DNA of 48,875 nt from an uncultured Ectothiorhodospiraceae bacterium (lineage in GTDB: Bacteria; Pseudomonadota; Gammaproteobacteria; S012-40): NCBI GenBank assembly GCA_945787715.1, contig CALZJE010000016.1:1-48875 (forward strand). Reading direction: 5' to 3'. Numbering within the stretch: the stretch's first letter is position 1; every line of letters starts with the position of its first letter. The notes below the pieces were generated by a model, which was not told where the DNA came from, searched no databases, and saw only the letters and a list, made by a program, of their open reading frames with translations. The translations under genes were made by a program, and so were the position numbers. This document shows, piece after piece, positions 17,168 through 25,259 of this stretch.

Positions 17168-17932
17168 GTGAAAATTCGCGTGTTGGGCTGCAGCGGAGGT
17201 ATAGGTCAGGGATTGAGGACAACCTCGTTTTTGATAAACGACTCCGTTTTACTCGATGCTGGAACCGGTGTTGGGGAACTCAGTCTCGAAGAAATGTCGA
17301 ATATTAAGCACATTTTTATTACTCATTCTCATCTTGATCACGTTAGCTTTATTCCCTTGCTTGTTGATAGTGTATTCGAAAATATTTTTGATCCCATTGT
17401 CGTTCATGCACAACCCGCAACATTAAAAGCACTTAAAGACCACATATTTAATTGGACTATTTGGCCTGACTTTACTGAGTTACCCGCACCGGCAAAAGGT
17501 GTTTTGACTTTCGAAGAGATGAGACCTGGCGAGACATTAAAAATCGATGGTTGTGATTTTGAAATGATTCAAGTTAATCATATTGTGCCGGCCGTGGGAT
17601 ATCGAATAGAGCACGACGGTAAAAGTTTCGCATTTAGTGGTGATACTTCAACCAATGATAGTTTCTGGGATGCGTTAAACAAGCACAAGGGGCTGGATGT
17701 TCTTGTTGTGGAAACCGCCTTTCCAGAAAAGCAGCTCGATTTAGCTATTCTCTCCAAACATTATACGCCTTCATTACTTGCCGCCGATATTGAAAAGTTC
17801 AAACACACACCTGATATTTACCTCACACACCTCAAATCCGGTGATGAAGATCAAATTATCAACGATGCTCAACGACTCATGCCAAATTTATCTTTCAAAA
17901 TCTTAGAGCAAGAGACAATTTTCAAGTTATAA
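17168..17932 (+). CDS. MBL-fold metallo-hydrolase, class II cyclic-nucleotide phosphodiesterase-like
   Basis: A 254-residue cytoplasmic metallo-beta-lactamase-fold enzyme. The di-metal motif is THSHLDH (about 58-64), with further ligands in FSGDTS and the C-terminal YLTHL. The stretch after the first motif (FIPLLVDSVFENIFDPIVVH) and the late VVETAFP resemble proteins annotated as 3',5'-cyclic-nucleotide phosphodiesterases of class II, so a cyclic nucleotide is a reasonable substrate guess. The GTG start at 17168 has GAGGTG upstream. It stands alone, followed by palindromic repeats. Confidence 0.78.
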   Translation: MKIRVLGCSGGIGQGLRTTSFLINDSVLLDAGTGVGELSLEEMSNIKHIFITHSHLDHVSFIPLLVDSVFENIFDPIVVHAQPATLKALKDHIFNWTIWPDFTELPAPAKGVLTFEEMRPGETLKIDGCDFEMIQVNHIVPAVGYRIEHDGKSFAFSGDTSTNDSFWDALNKHKGLDVLVVETAFPEKQLDLAILSKHYTPSLLAADIEKFKHTPDIYLTHLKSGDEDQIINDAQRLMPNLSFKILEQETIFKL

Positions 17933-17937
17933 TTTTA

Positions 17938-18111
17938 GCTCCTCGCACATATCCACTTAAGCGAAGCTACCGCGTCCAAGCTATCGCCCCTCGCTCACTT
18001 CCGTGTGAGCGAAGCTACCGCGTCCTCGGTAATTGCTCCTGCATTACTCTACCTCCTGCGTCCATGCAGTTGTGCTATCGCCCCTCGCTCACTTCCATGT
18101 GAGCGAAGCTA
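17938..18111. repeat. Tandem palindromic intergenic repeats (REP/BIME-like)
   Basis: A 38-nt unit occurs at 17980-18017 and 18074-18111 with one mismatch. Its core TCGCTCAC-ttccgt-GTGAGCGA is an 8-bp stem with a 6-nt loop. A decayed third copy (17938-17977) shares AGCGAAGCTACCGCGTCC with the end of the first full copy. The array lies in the gap between the MBL gene and ffh. Such units can act as DNA-protein sites or mRNA-stabilising hairpins. Confidence 0.75.
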
Positions 18112-18198
18112 AGATTTTTTACGCTGCATCGAAACCAATATCTTGCATTATAAATTCGCGCTCAACTGATTTTTCTAGGATAATAGCCGACTAATTTT

Positions 18199-18226
18199 AG
18201 CCTTGCTTAATGTTTAAGCAACGGCT
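18199..18226 (+). promoter_or_regulatory. Stem-loop in the ffh leader
   Basis: AGCC-TTGCTTAA pairs with TTAAGCAA-c-GGCT around a 3-nt TGT loop: 12 base pairs with one bulge. It ends 35 bases before the ffh ATG and is not followed by a T-tract. It could be a leader regulatory element or a protein site; there is no direct evidence for either. Confidence 0.35.
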
Positions 18227-18261
18227 CAATCAGTTTCAGTCCGAATAACAAAGGCTAATTC

Positions 18262-19620
18262 ATGTTTGATAATCTTACAGACCGGCTAACGAAATCCTTG
18301 CAAGCCTTGCGTGGCCAAGGACGTATTAACGAAGACAATGTTAAGGATACACTGCGCGAAGTGCGCATGGCGTTATTGGAAGCAGATGTGGCGCTACCGG
18401 TTGTTAGGGATTTTATAAGCCGCGTAAAAGAAAAAGCGATAGGTAAAGAGGTGTTACAAAGCATCTCGGCTGGGCAAGCTTTTGTCAAAATTGTTAATGA
18501 CGAGCTTATTCACGTCATGGGCGATGCTAATGAAGAGTTAAACCTCAATGCTCAACCTCCTGCCGTTATTCTTATGGCGGGTTTGCAAGGTGCTGGTAAA
18601 ACAACAACTGTTGCTAAACTCGCCAAATACTTAAAAGAAAATAAGAAAAAATCGGTTATGGTCACCAGTGCGGACGTTTATCGTCCTGCTGCAATTGATC
18701 AGCTAGAGACATTAGCAAAAGAAGTTGGTGTTGAATTCTTCCCTAGTGATATTACGCAAAATCCAGTGAAAATCGCAAAAAATGCTGTAAAGGCGGCATC
18801 AAAACAGTTTATTGATGTCATCCTTGTAGATACCGCAGGTCGACTTCATATCGATGAAGATATGATGAAAGAGATCAAAGACGTCCATACAGCGATCTCA
18901 CCTGTTGAAACATTATTTGTCGTTGACAGTATGACAGGTCAGGATGCAGCAAACACTGCAAAAGCATTTAACGAAGCATTACCTTTAACGGGTGTGGTAC
19001 TTACTAAAACAGATGGTGATGCACGTGGTGGGGCGGCGCTTTCTGTTCGTCATATAACCGGTAAACCGATTAAATTTTTGGGCGTTGGTGAAAAAACATC
19101 AGCGCTACAACCTTTCCATCCTGAACGAGTTGCTTCTCGAATTTTAGGGATGGGGGACGTACTCTCTCTAGTCGAGGAAGCGGAACAAAAACTGGACAAA
19201 AAAGAGACGGAGCGTCTTGCCAAGAAATTTAAAAAAGGTAAAGCCTTTGATCTAGAAGATTTTCTAGCGCAAATGCAACAAATGAACAAGATGGGTGGTA
19301 TTAGCGGGTTGATGGATAAACTGCCGGGCATGGGCCAAGTACCCGATGATGTTAAAAATAAAATTAACGGAAAAGAGATTGCACGATTGGAAGCCATTAT
19401 ATTGTCTATGACCCGTGAAGAGCGTCGTAAGCCTGATATCATCAAAGGCTCTCGTAAGCGACGCATCGCAGCGGGTTGTGGGCAACAAGTTCAGGATGTT
19501 AACCGAATGTTAAAGCAGTTTGGCCAGATGCAGAAGATGATGAAAAAAATGCGCAGCAAAGGCGGCATGGCGCAAATGATGAAGCAATTGAAAGGTGGAA
19601 TGCCAAACATGCCTTTTTAA
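18262..19620 (+). CDS. ffh: Signal recognition particle protein Ffh
   Basis: The 452-residue GTPase of the signal recognition particle, which targets nascent membrane proteins with 4.5S RNA and FtsY. The N domain begins MFDNLTDRLTKSLQALRG. The G domain carries LMAGLQGAGKTTTVAKLAK, VTSADVYRPAAIDQL, LVDTAGRLHID and VLTKTDGDARGGAALS. The methionine-rich M domain (about 295-452) contains MTREERRKPDIIKGSRKRRI and ends in a Met/Gly-rich tail. The length is typical. It is followed by a terminator-like hairpin and then rpsP. Confidence 0.98.
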   Translation: MFDNLTDRLTKSLQALRGQGRINEDNVKDTLREVRMALLEADVALPVVRDFISRVKEKAIGKEVLQSISAGQAFVKIVNDELIHVMGDANEELNLNAQPPAVILMAGLQGAGKTTTVAKLAKYLKENKKKSVMVTSADVYRPAAIDQLETLAKEVGVEFFPSDITQNPVKIAKNAVKAASKQFIDVILVDTAGRLHIDEDMMKEIKDVHTAISPVETLFVVDSMTGQDAANTAKAFNEALPLTGVVLTKTDGDARGGAALSVRHITGKPIKFLGVGEKTSALQPFHPERVASRILGMGDVLSLVEEAEQKLDKKETERLAKKFKKGKAFDLEDFLAQMQQMNKMGGISGLMDKLPGMGQVPDDVKNKINGKEIARLEAIILSMTREERRKPDIIKGSRKRRIAAGCGQQVQDVNRMLKQFGQMQKMMKKMRSKGGMAQMMKQLKGGMPNMPF

Positions 19621-19664
19621 TTTAGGTGAGTTAGAAATTGTTTTACTTTTTAGGCTTTTATTCA

Positions 19665-19699
19665 AGCGGCGAATTGTTTATAATCCGCCGCTCTTTTTA
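19665..19699 (+). terminator. Terminator/attenuator between ffh and rpsP with an embedded -10-like box
   Basis: AGCGGCG (19665-19671) pairs with CGCCGCT (19686-19692) and is followed by CTTTTT, a typical intrinsic terminator. The 14-nt loop contains TATAAT at 19679-19684, so a promoter for rpsP might overlap it. No good -35 box is visible. Confidence 0.65.
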
Positions 19700-19741
19700 G
19701 GCTCGTTATTGGGCTAAATGAACATAGTTGAGGAAATACAC

Positions 19742-19987
19742 ATGGTGACAATTCGTTTGGCACGTGGCGGACAAAAGAAACGTCCATTTTATCATATGGT
19801 TGTAACAGATAGCCGTAATCGTCGTGATGGTCGTTATATCGAGCGCGTTGGTTTTTTCAATCCAACTGCAAAAGGCCAAGAACTACGTTTGAATGTAGAT
19901 GCAGATAGAATCAGTCACTGGATTGGCCAAGGTGCTAAACCAACTGATCGCGCAGCAAAATTAATTAAAGACGCCAGCAAAGCTTAA
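19742..19987 (+). CDS. rpsP: 30S ribosomal protein bS16
   Basis: The 81-residue ribosomal protein begins [20 protein letters not shown] and contains [19 protein letters not shown], both diagnostic. The ATG at 19742 is the family start and has GAGG eight bases before it; the ATG at 19718 would add eight residues not seen in bS16. It heads rpsP-rimM-trmD-rplS. Confidence 0.97.
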   Translation: MVTIRLARGGQKKRPFYHMVVTDSRNRRDGRYIERVGFFNPTAKGQELRLNVDADRISHWIGQGAKPTDRAAKLIKDASKA

Positions 19988-20011
19988 TTTGTTCGTGTTT
20001 TACCAGGTACA

Positions 20012-20533
20012 TTGTCATTGAGTGAAGAATCGTCAACATTAATTACACTAGGTGCGATTAATGGCGTTTACGGTGTAAAGGGATGGGTAAAGGTTTTTTC
20101 TTTTACTGATCCTAAAGAAAATATTCTCAACTTCAAAACCTGGAATATAAAGAAGAATAATCAGTGGTTTACATGCAAGCTTGAAGCGGGCAAAAGTCAC
20201 GGAAAAGGCATTATTGCCAAGCTGGAAGGTTTTGATGACAGAGAGATTGTCGCAAAATTATTGAAATCAGAAGTGATGGTTTCAAAGGATGAGTTACCAG
20301 ATTTGCCCCAGGGTGAATATTACTGGAGCGATCTTGAAGGTTTGGAAGTCGTTAATCTTGAAGAGGTCTCATTGGGTCATATTGATCACATGATGGAAAC
20401 TGGAGCTAACGACGTAATGGTTGTAAAAGGGGATGTAAAGCGCTTGATTCCCTATGTTAAAGGTCTCTACGTTAAAAAAGTAGATCTTGAAAACAAAGTA
20501 CTAGTTGTTGATTGGCCGGAAGACTTTGATTAG
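20012..20533 (+). CDS. rimM: Ribosome maturation factor RimM
   Basis: A 173-residue 16S processing factor that binds S19 in the 30S head. Family segments are [20 protein letters not shown] near the start and the PRC-barrel part with [31 protein letters not shown] and RLIPYV. It starts at TTG (20012; a second TTG follows two codons later) with AGG upstream. It is 24 nt after rpsP and 14 nt before trmD. Confidence 0.95.
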   Translation: MSLSEESSTLITLGAINGVYGVKGWVKVFSFTDPKENILNFKTWNIKKNNQWFTCKLEAGKSHGKGIIAKLEGFDDREIVAKLLKSEVMVSKDELPDLPQGEYYWSDLEGLEVVNLEEVSLGHIDHMMETGANDVMVVKGDVKRLIPYVKGLYVKKVDLENKVLVVDWPEDFD

Positions 20534-20547
20534 TCAGGAAGCGCATT

Positions 20548-21294
20548 TTGCGGATTGATATAGTTTCACTTTTTCCGCGTATGTTTGATGCTTTAACAGA
20601 GCATGGGGGTGTTGTTGGTAGGGCAATTCAGCGTAAACGCTTGACGCTGAACCACTGGAATCCTCGTGACTATGCCAATAACAGACACAACAATGTCGAT
20701 GATCGGCCTTATGGTGGCGGGCCCGGCATGTTAATGCAGTATCAGCCATTAAGTGATGCAATTGATTCTGCGAAAGCGCAAAACAGTCATAGCCCGGTAA
20801 TTTATTTATCACCACAGGGTAAGAAATTGAACCAACAGGCATTGAACAGCTTTTCTCAATTGCCAGGCTTGATTTTGATCAGTGGTCGCTATGAAGGGAT
20901 CGATGAAAGACTAATCGAGACAAAGATAGATGAAGAGTGGTCTATCGGCGATTACGTGTTGAGTGGAGGTGAGCTAGCTTCCATGGTTGTGATCGATGGA
21001 GTCGCTCGATTATTGCCTGAAGTGTTAGGACACGAAGCATCGGCAGAACAAGACTCCTTCGAGAATGGTTTGCTGGACTGCCCACACTATACTCGGCCAG
21101 AAGAGATTGATGGTCTATCCGTGCCGCAAGTGCTGCTCAGTGGTGACCATAAAGCCATAGAAACATGGCGATTACAACAAAGTTTAGGTCGAACGTGGCA
21201 ACGTAGACCAGACTTGTTAGAACAGTTAGATTTGACTGAAGAACAACAACAATCACTGAATGCATACATTCAGGAATTCGAAAAAACAAATTGA
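20548..21294 (+). CDS. trmD: tRNA (guanine37-N1)-methyltransferase
   Basis: A 248-residue SPOUT methyltransferase forming m1G37 in tRNA, which prevents frameshifting. Motifs include [21 protein letters not shown]-like start, [24 protein letters not shown], the knot segment [13 protein letters not shown] and [20 protein letters not shown] at 20548, preceded by AGGAAG, is the start. It is the usual third gene of the operon. Confidence 0.97.
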   Translation: MRIDIVSLFPRMFDALTEHGGVVGRAIQRKRLTLNHWNPRDYANNRHNNVDDRPYGGGPGMLMQYQPLSDAIDSAKAQNSHSPVIYLSPQGKKLNQQALNSFSQLPGLILISGRYEGIDERLIETKIDEEWSIGDYVLSGGELASMVVIDGVARLLPEVLGHEASAEQDSFENGLLDCPHYTRPEEIDGLSVPQVLLSGDHKAIETWRLQQSLGRTWQRRPDLLEQLDLTEEQQQSLNAYIQEFEKTN

Positions 21295-21346
21295 TGCCTT
21301 TGAATTAAAGGCCTCTCGCTAAGATTAAATGTTAATGGAGTAAACC

Positions 21347-21691
21347 ATGAGTAACATAATAGACCAGCTCGAAAAAGAGCAAATGAAAACAGACATTCCT
21401 GAATTTAACCCAGGCGACACCATTGTCGTTCAAGTTAAAGTAAAAGAAGGAACACGCGAGCGTTTACAGGCTTTCGAAGGTGTTTGCATCGCTAAGCGTA
21501 ACCGTGGATTAAATTCTGCTTTCACTGTACGTAAAATCTCTCACGGTGAAGGTGTTGAGCGTGTGTTTCAAACTCACAGTCAATTGATTGATAGCGTTAC
21601 GGTAAAACGTCGCGGTGCAGTAAGACGCGCAAAATTATACTATTTACGTGCACTTAAAGGTCGTTCGGCACGTATTAAAGAAAAACTATAA
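21347..21691 (+). CDS. rplS: 50S ribosomal protein bL19
   Basis: A 114-residue protein located at the 30S-50S interface. [40 protein letters not shown] and SRIKEKL-like [11 protein letters not shown] at the end are typical. GGAG lies before the ATG. It is the last gene of the ribosomal operon and is followed by a strong terminator. Confidence 0.98.
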   Translation: MSNIIDQLEKEQMKTDIPEFNPGDTIVVQVKVKEGTRERLQAFEGVCIAKRNRGLNSAFTVRKISHGEGVERVFQTHSQLIDSVTVKRRGAVRRAKLYYLRALKGRSARIKEKL

Positions 21692-21713
21692 TAGGATTTT
21701 TCTTACGATTATT

Positions 21714-21749
21714 AAAAAAAAGGCGCAGTGTAAACTGCGCCTTTTTTTA
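21714..21749 (+). terminator. Rho-independent terminator after rplS
   Basis: A perfect 9-bp stem AGGCGCAGT/ACTGCGCCT (21721-21729 with 21734-21742) closes a GTAA tetraloop. It is preceded by seven A and followed by seven T, so it could work on either strand. It marks the end of rpsP-rimM-trmD-rplS. Confidence 0.93.
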
Positions 21750-21792
21750 TGATATATAACTCGCAAATTCATAAATTATACGGGTTAATAAT

Positions 21793-22275
21793 ATGAAAAA
21801 TTGTTTTGATCACTGTGATTTGATATTTGATTCGCCCATTGCCACGTTGGGAGTCTGCATCGAAAATGATTTAATTACAGCTATTCATTATTCACCGTCG
21901 GTTGTTCCTGAGCGAATTGAAACCTCAATTGCAGCATTTATTGTTAATGATTTTAAACAATACTTTTCCCATTCATCGCATCAATTTCAATCACAGTTTT
22001 TTCTCAAGGGTACCCTGTTTCGTCAAAAAGTCTGGCAACAGTTATCATTGATTCCTACTGGAGAAACTAAGACTTATGGTGAACTAGCAAAACATTTGCA
22101 TACGAGTGCCAGAGCAATTGGAGGGGCTTGTCGGCATAATCCTGTCCCCATTATTGTTCCGTGCCATCGAGTGGTTGCTCAAAATGGGGATGGCGGATAT
22201 GCCGGAAAAACTTCAGGCTTTTTACTGGAGATAAAACGCTGGCTGTTAAAGCATGACGAGGTCTCTCATGCCTAA
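21793..22275 (+). CDS. ogt: Methylated-DNA--protein-cysteine methyltransferase
   Basis: A 160-residue suicide repair protein that takes O6-alkyl groups from guanine onto its own Cys. The active site is IIVPCHRVVAQNG (C124), with the helix-turn-helix part FRQKVWQQLSLIPTGETKTY before it and GGYAGKTSGFLLEIKRWLL after it. It lacks an Ada N-terminal domain, so it is the Ogt type. Its end overlaps the xerD start. Confidence 0.93.
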   Translation: MKNCFDHCDLIFDSPIATLGVCIENDLITAIHYSPSVVPERIETSIAAFIVNDFKQYFSHSSHQFQSQFFLKGTLFRQKVWQQLSLIPTGETKTYGELAKHLHTSARAIGGACRHNPVPIIVPCHRVVAQNGDGGYAGKTSGFLLEIKRWLLKHDEVSHA

Positions 22276-23173
22276 TTCTACAAATAGCGATACTCAGCTT
22301 GTCGATACTTTTATAAATTCGTTGTGGCTTGAATCTGGCCTAAGTGATAATACTCAGCGTAGCTACAGATCTGATCTTTTCTTGTTTTGTTTATGGCTTG
22401 AAAAAAAAGGTGGAGCACTTGAAAGTGCGCATCGAAGTGATATTCTTGCGTTTCTTGCTGAGCGGGTTGGCGAGGGTGTAAAGCCCAGGACTACCGCTCG
22501 ATTACTTTCCAGCTTAAAGCGCTTTTACCTTTATCTAATTGCTGAAAATATTCGAGCGGATAATCCCTGCGCGTTGGTTGATGCGCCAAAGCTGAGTCGT
22601 AATATTCCACAAACACTGTCTGAGCAGGATGTTGATAATTTATTACAAGCGCCTGATGAAGAAAATAAAATGGGTGAACGTGACTTGGCGATGATGGAGC
22701 TTTTATATGCAACTGGACTACGAGTATCTGAACTTGTTGGGCTGACTATGAGTCAGATTAATCTGAATCAAGGTGTAGTGCGAGTTATAGGTAAGGGCAA
22801 TAAAGAACGATTGGTCCCAATGGGGGAGCAAGCGCAATGGCGATTGCAAAACTATATCAAGTCATCTCGTGGACAAATTTTAGGTGTAAAACAGAGTGAT
22901 GCTGTGTTTGTCACGAATCGTGGCGATGGAATGACACGGCATGCATTTTGGCACTTGATTAAACGTTATGCGAAAAAAGCAGGGATAGATCAGCAACTTT
23001 CTCCTCATACTTTACGTCATGCATTTGCGACACATCTTTTGAATCACGGCGCAGATCTCCGTGTCGTGCAGCTGCTACTTGGCCATAGCAATCTTTCTAC
23101 CACTCAGATTTATACTTACGTAGCACAAGAAAGGCTCAAAGAGCTGTATCAAGCACACCATCCACGGGCGTAA
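22268..23173 (+). CDS. xerD: Site-specific tyrosine recombinase XerD
   Basis: A 301-residue recombinase that, with XerC, resolves chromosome dimers at dif. Residues about 10-95 form the SAM-like core-binding domain. The catalytic domain has LLYATGLRVSELVGL (Arg), the VIGKGNKERLVPMG lysine hairpin, LSPHTLRHAFATHLLNHGAD (His-x-x-Arg), LLGHSNLSTTQIYTYV (His and nucleophile Tyr). The C-terminal HHPRA is characteristic of XerD, not XerC. The ATG at 22268 with AGG upstream is preferred; an ATG at 22253 adds five residues. It overlaps ogt, and a DsbC gene follows, the common xerD-dsbC order. Confidence 0.95.
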   Translation: MPNSTNSDTQLVDTFINSLWLESGLSDNTQRSYRSDLFLFCLWLEKKGGALESAHRSDILAFLAERVGEGVKPRTTARLLSSLKRFYLYLIAENIRADNPCALVDAPKLSRNIPQTLSEQDVDNLLQAPDEENKMGERDLAMMELLYATGLRVSELVGLTMSQINLNQGVVRVIGKGNKERLVPMGEQAQWRLQNYIKSSRGQILGVKQSDAVFVTNRGDGMTRHAFWHLIKRYAKKAGIDQQLSPHTLRHAFATHLLNHGADLRVVQLLLGHSNLSTTQIYTYVAQERLKELYQAHHPRA

Positions 23174-23364
23174 AGACAACATAACGAGCAATAAACAACA
23201 CATTCGAGTAAAGTTTTAGTTTTTTCAGTATCAGGCTTGGATAAATGAACTGAATTTGTTGTCCAATGGATACATTTTCTTGGTTTTGCTATAGTTATGT
23301 GCAATTGCATTGTTGCTTCTGTTTGAGCAGCGAATAACTATTTTTATTTTATGGGAGTTGTACA

Positions 23365-24105
23365 GTGTTAAAGCGAGTATTCTTGGTATTAGTTTCTAGC
23401 GTTTGCTTATTTACTGCAATGCTGGTGTCGGCAGATGAGAAAGCAGATATTGCAAATATCAAGGACCAGTTTGCAAAGGTCTTGCCTGGAGCAATACCCG
23501 ATCGTATATCTCCATCAGTCTTACCTGAAGTATATGAAGTTGTTTACGGTGCTCAAATACTTTATATGTCTTCTAATGGGCAATATGTCATTCAAGGGGA
23601 TTTGATTGACTTGAAAAAAAGGGAAAACATTACAGAAACGACACGTAAGGTGCAAAGAGCAAAGTTGCTCAGTGATATTCAAGATGAGACAACGATTGAA
23701 TTCACGCCTAAAAAAGTTAAGCATACCATTACCGTGTTTACCGACATTGATTGTGGTTACTGTCGGAAGTTACATAAAGAACTCCAAGACTATTTAGATG
23801 CTGGCATTAAAGTCCGTTATCTCGCATATCCTCGTTCAGGCGTGAATACTGATTCCTATTATAAGGCGGTTACCGTTTGGTGTTCTACTGACAAAAATGG
23901 TGCTATGACAGAATCAAAAGCAGGCGTTAAACTTCCCCGTAAGAGCTGTGATAATCCGGTTCAAGAGCACATGAAACTAGCAGATCAATTCAGTGTGTCA
24001 GGTACACCAACAATTATTCTTGAAGATGGTGAAGTCGTACCAGGTTATGTGCCTGCAGCGCGCTTATCTCGCATGCTCGATGATGCAAAACAAGCCGCTT
24101 TATAA
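23365..24105 (+). CDS. dsbC: Thiol:disulfide interchange protein DsbC
   Basis: A periplasmic disulphide isomerase of 246 residues. The signal peptide runs to about residue 23 (MLVSADEK). The N-terminal dimerisation domain contains YMSSNGQYVIQGDLIDL. The thioredoxin-like catalytic domain has VFTDIDCGYCRKLH with C130-C133 and the cis-Pro loop SGTPTIILEDG. The GTG start has GGGAG upstream. A further Cys pair is in VWCSTDKN and KSCDNPV, as in E. coli DsbC. It could fold the cysteine-containing secreted proteins of this region. Confidence 0.95.
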   Translation: MLKRVFLVLVSSVCLFTAMLVSADEKADIANIKDQFAKVLPGAIPDRISPSVLPEVYEVVYGAQILYMSSNGQYVIQGDLIDLKKRENITETTRKVQRAKLLSDIQDETTIEFTPKKVKHTITVFTDIDCGYCRKLHKELQDYLDAGIKVRYLAYPRSGVNTDSYYKAVTVWCSTDKNGAMTESKAGVKLPRKSCDNPVQEHMKLADQFSVSGTPTIILEDGEVVPGYVPAARLSRMLDDAKQAAL

Positions 24106-24135
24106 TTCAGCAAAAACAATTGTTCGGAGTTTATT

Positions 24136-24300
24136 GTGATTAGAATTATAGTGATGATTGTTGTATTGGCTATCGGTATCTACATCGGCATGAACTGGGA
24201 AGATATTTCGGCGCAGTTAAAAAATGAAAGCGCCGATATCGTTGAAGATGTTAAAGATCATGCTGGAGAGACTGTAAAAGATATTCTAAACAGCAAATAG
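24136..24300 (+). CDS. Small membrane protein, 54 residues
   Basis: This short frame begins at GTG 24136 with CGGAG seven bases upstream, 30 nt after dsbC, and ends at TAG 24300. It encodes one N-terminal membrane helix (about residues 2-18, IIVMIVVLAIGIYIGMNW) and an acidic amphipathic tail (SADIVEDVKDHAGETVKDIL). The clean ribosome-binding site, hydrophobic-then-charged pattern and operon spacing support a real gene. The function is unknown. It is too short for routine size cut-offs. Confidence 0.6.
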   Translation: MIRIIVMIVVLAIGIYIGMNWEDISAQLKNESADIVEDVKDHAGETVKDILNSK

Positions 24301-24307
24301 GATGATA

Positions 24308-24334
24308 TGAGGCTATCAATCAAGGGTAGCCTCT
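24308..24334. terminator. Convergent hairpin between the small membrane gene and the thioredoxin-TPR gene
   Basis: GAGGCTA (24309-24315) and TAGCCTC (24327-24333) form a 7-bp stem with an 11-nt loop, 9 bases after the TAG of the 54-residue gene and directly next to the stop of the minus-strand gene. There is only a weak T-tract (TCTTAAT), so termination may be modest. Confidence 0.5.
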
Positions 24335-25212
24335 TAATGAAGTAACCGAGCCATTTTAATACGGTAGGTATTAACTAAAGGACCTGAACTTCCTAAAATC
24401 TCAAAAATAGTGAGCATATTTTTACGTGCTCTATCTTCCTTATACTTCCTATCACGTTTCATTACCTCTAAAAACTCCTCAAGCGCAAGCTCGTAATTTT
24501 CTTCAATAGCGTACAGACAAGCTAATTGATAATGATGTTCGATAGAATCTTCATTTTTGACTTTTTCTTTTAGTGTGGTCGATGTTTCATTTTCCGGGGC
24601 ATCCCGGTAAAAATTATTGAGAGCTAGAATCTCTTTGATTTGAGGATTGTCAATATTGCGCATACCAACGTGATGGAGCAAATCATCCACGTCACTAAAT
24701 TTTTTCTGTTGTAAATAAATCCTGGCAAGCAAAATGATGGCATTAATGTAACTATCATCCTTGGATAGAATTTTATCTAAAGTCTCATTTGCAGATTCAA
24801 GATTGTTTTCTTTGTACTCTTTTTGTGCTTGAAGATATAACATATCTTTTTCGTTAATACGATGTGTTTCAATCAGTGCTTTAATATCACCCTCGGGGAT
24901 TACCCCTGAGAACATATCAACCATTTCACCTTGCTTGAAAATAATGACAGTAGGTAGACTGCGAATCTCTAATCCTGCGGCTAAATTTTTCTCTTTATCA
25001 GTATCAACTTTGATGAGTTGTACTTTACCCTTGTATTCATTGATGACGACTTCCAAAATAGATGTCAATATTTTGCATGGGTTGCACCAGCTAGCCCAAA
25101 AATCGACAAGCACCAGTTTTTCAAAGGACTGCTGAATGACGTCCTGATTAAAATCTTTTTCTGATATATCTTTGCTATGAGGTGAGTTTGAATTGTTGTT
25201 CATAATATACAT
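24334..25212 (-). CDS. Thioredoxin domain protein with TPR repeats (CnoX/YbbN-like)
   Basis: A 292-residue cytoplasmic protein. Residues about 15-120 form a thioredoxin domain with a complete redox motif WASWCNPCK (C43-C46) and the cis-Pro segment IRSLPTVIIFKQGEMV. Residues about 125-290 are TPR-like helices, as in YbbN/CnoX, a chaperone-linked holdase of E. coli. E. coli CnoX has lost one active-site Cys, whereas this version keeps both. The start at 25212 or three codons later (25203) cannot be distinguished; neither has a strong ribosome-binding site. It follows the AddA-like gene by 47 nt on the same strand. Confidence 0.87.
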   Translation of the reverse strand: MYIMNNNSNSPHSKDISEKDFNQDVIQQSFEKLVLVDFWASWCNPCKILTSILEVVINEYKGKVQLIKVDTDKEKNLAAGLEIRSLPTVIIFKQGEMVDMFSGVIPEGDIKALIETHRINEKDMLYLQAQKEYKENNLESANETLDKILSKDDSYINAIILLARIYLQQKKFSDVDDLLHHVGMRNIDNPQIKEILALNNFYRDAPENETSTTLKEKVKNEDSIEHHYQLACLYAIEENYELALEEFLEVMKRDRKYKEDRARKNMLTIFEILGSSGPLVNTYRIKMARLLH

Positions 25213-25259
25213 GCATTGTTTTATCGATTAAATATCCAATAGATTTTATTTCTTTAAGA

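Noticed and set aside
17938-18111. CRISPR-like repeat array
   Set aside because: Only two full copies, separated by a spacer of unequal size to the next partial copy, with strong internal palindrome and no cas genes. It fits REP-type repeats better.
20534-20842. His/Cys-rich frame opposite trmD
   Set aside because: Shadow of trmD, whose motifs are unmistakable.
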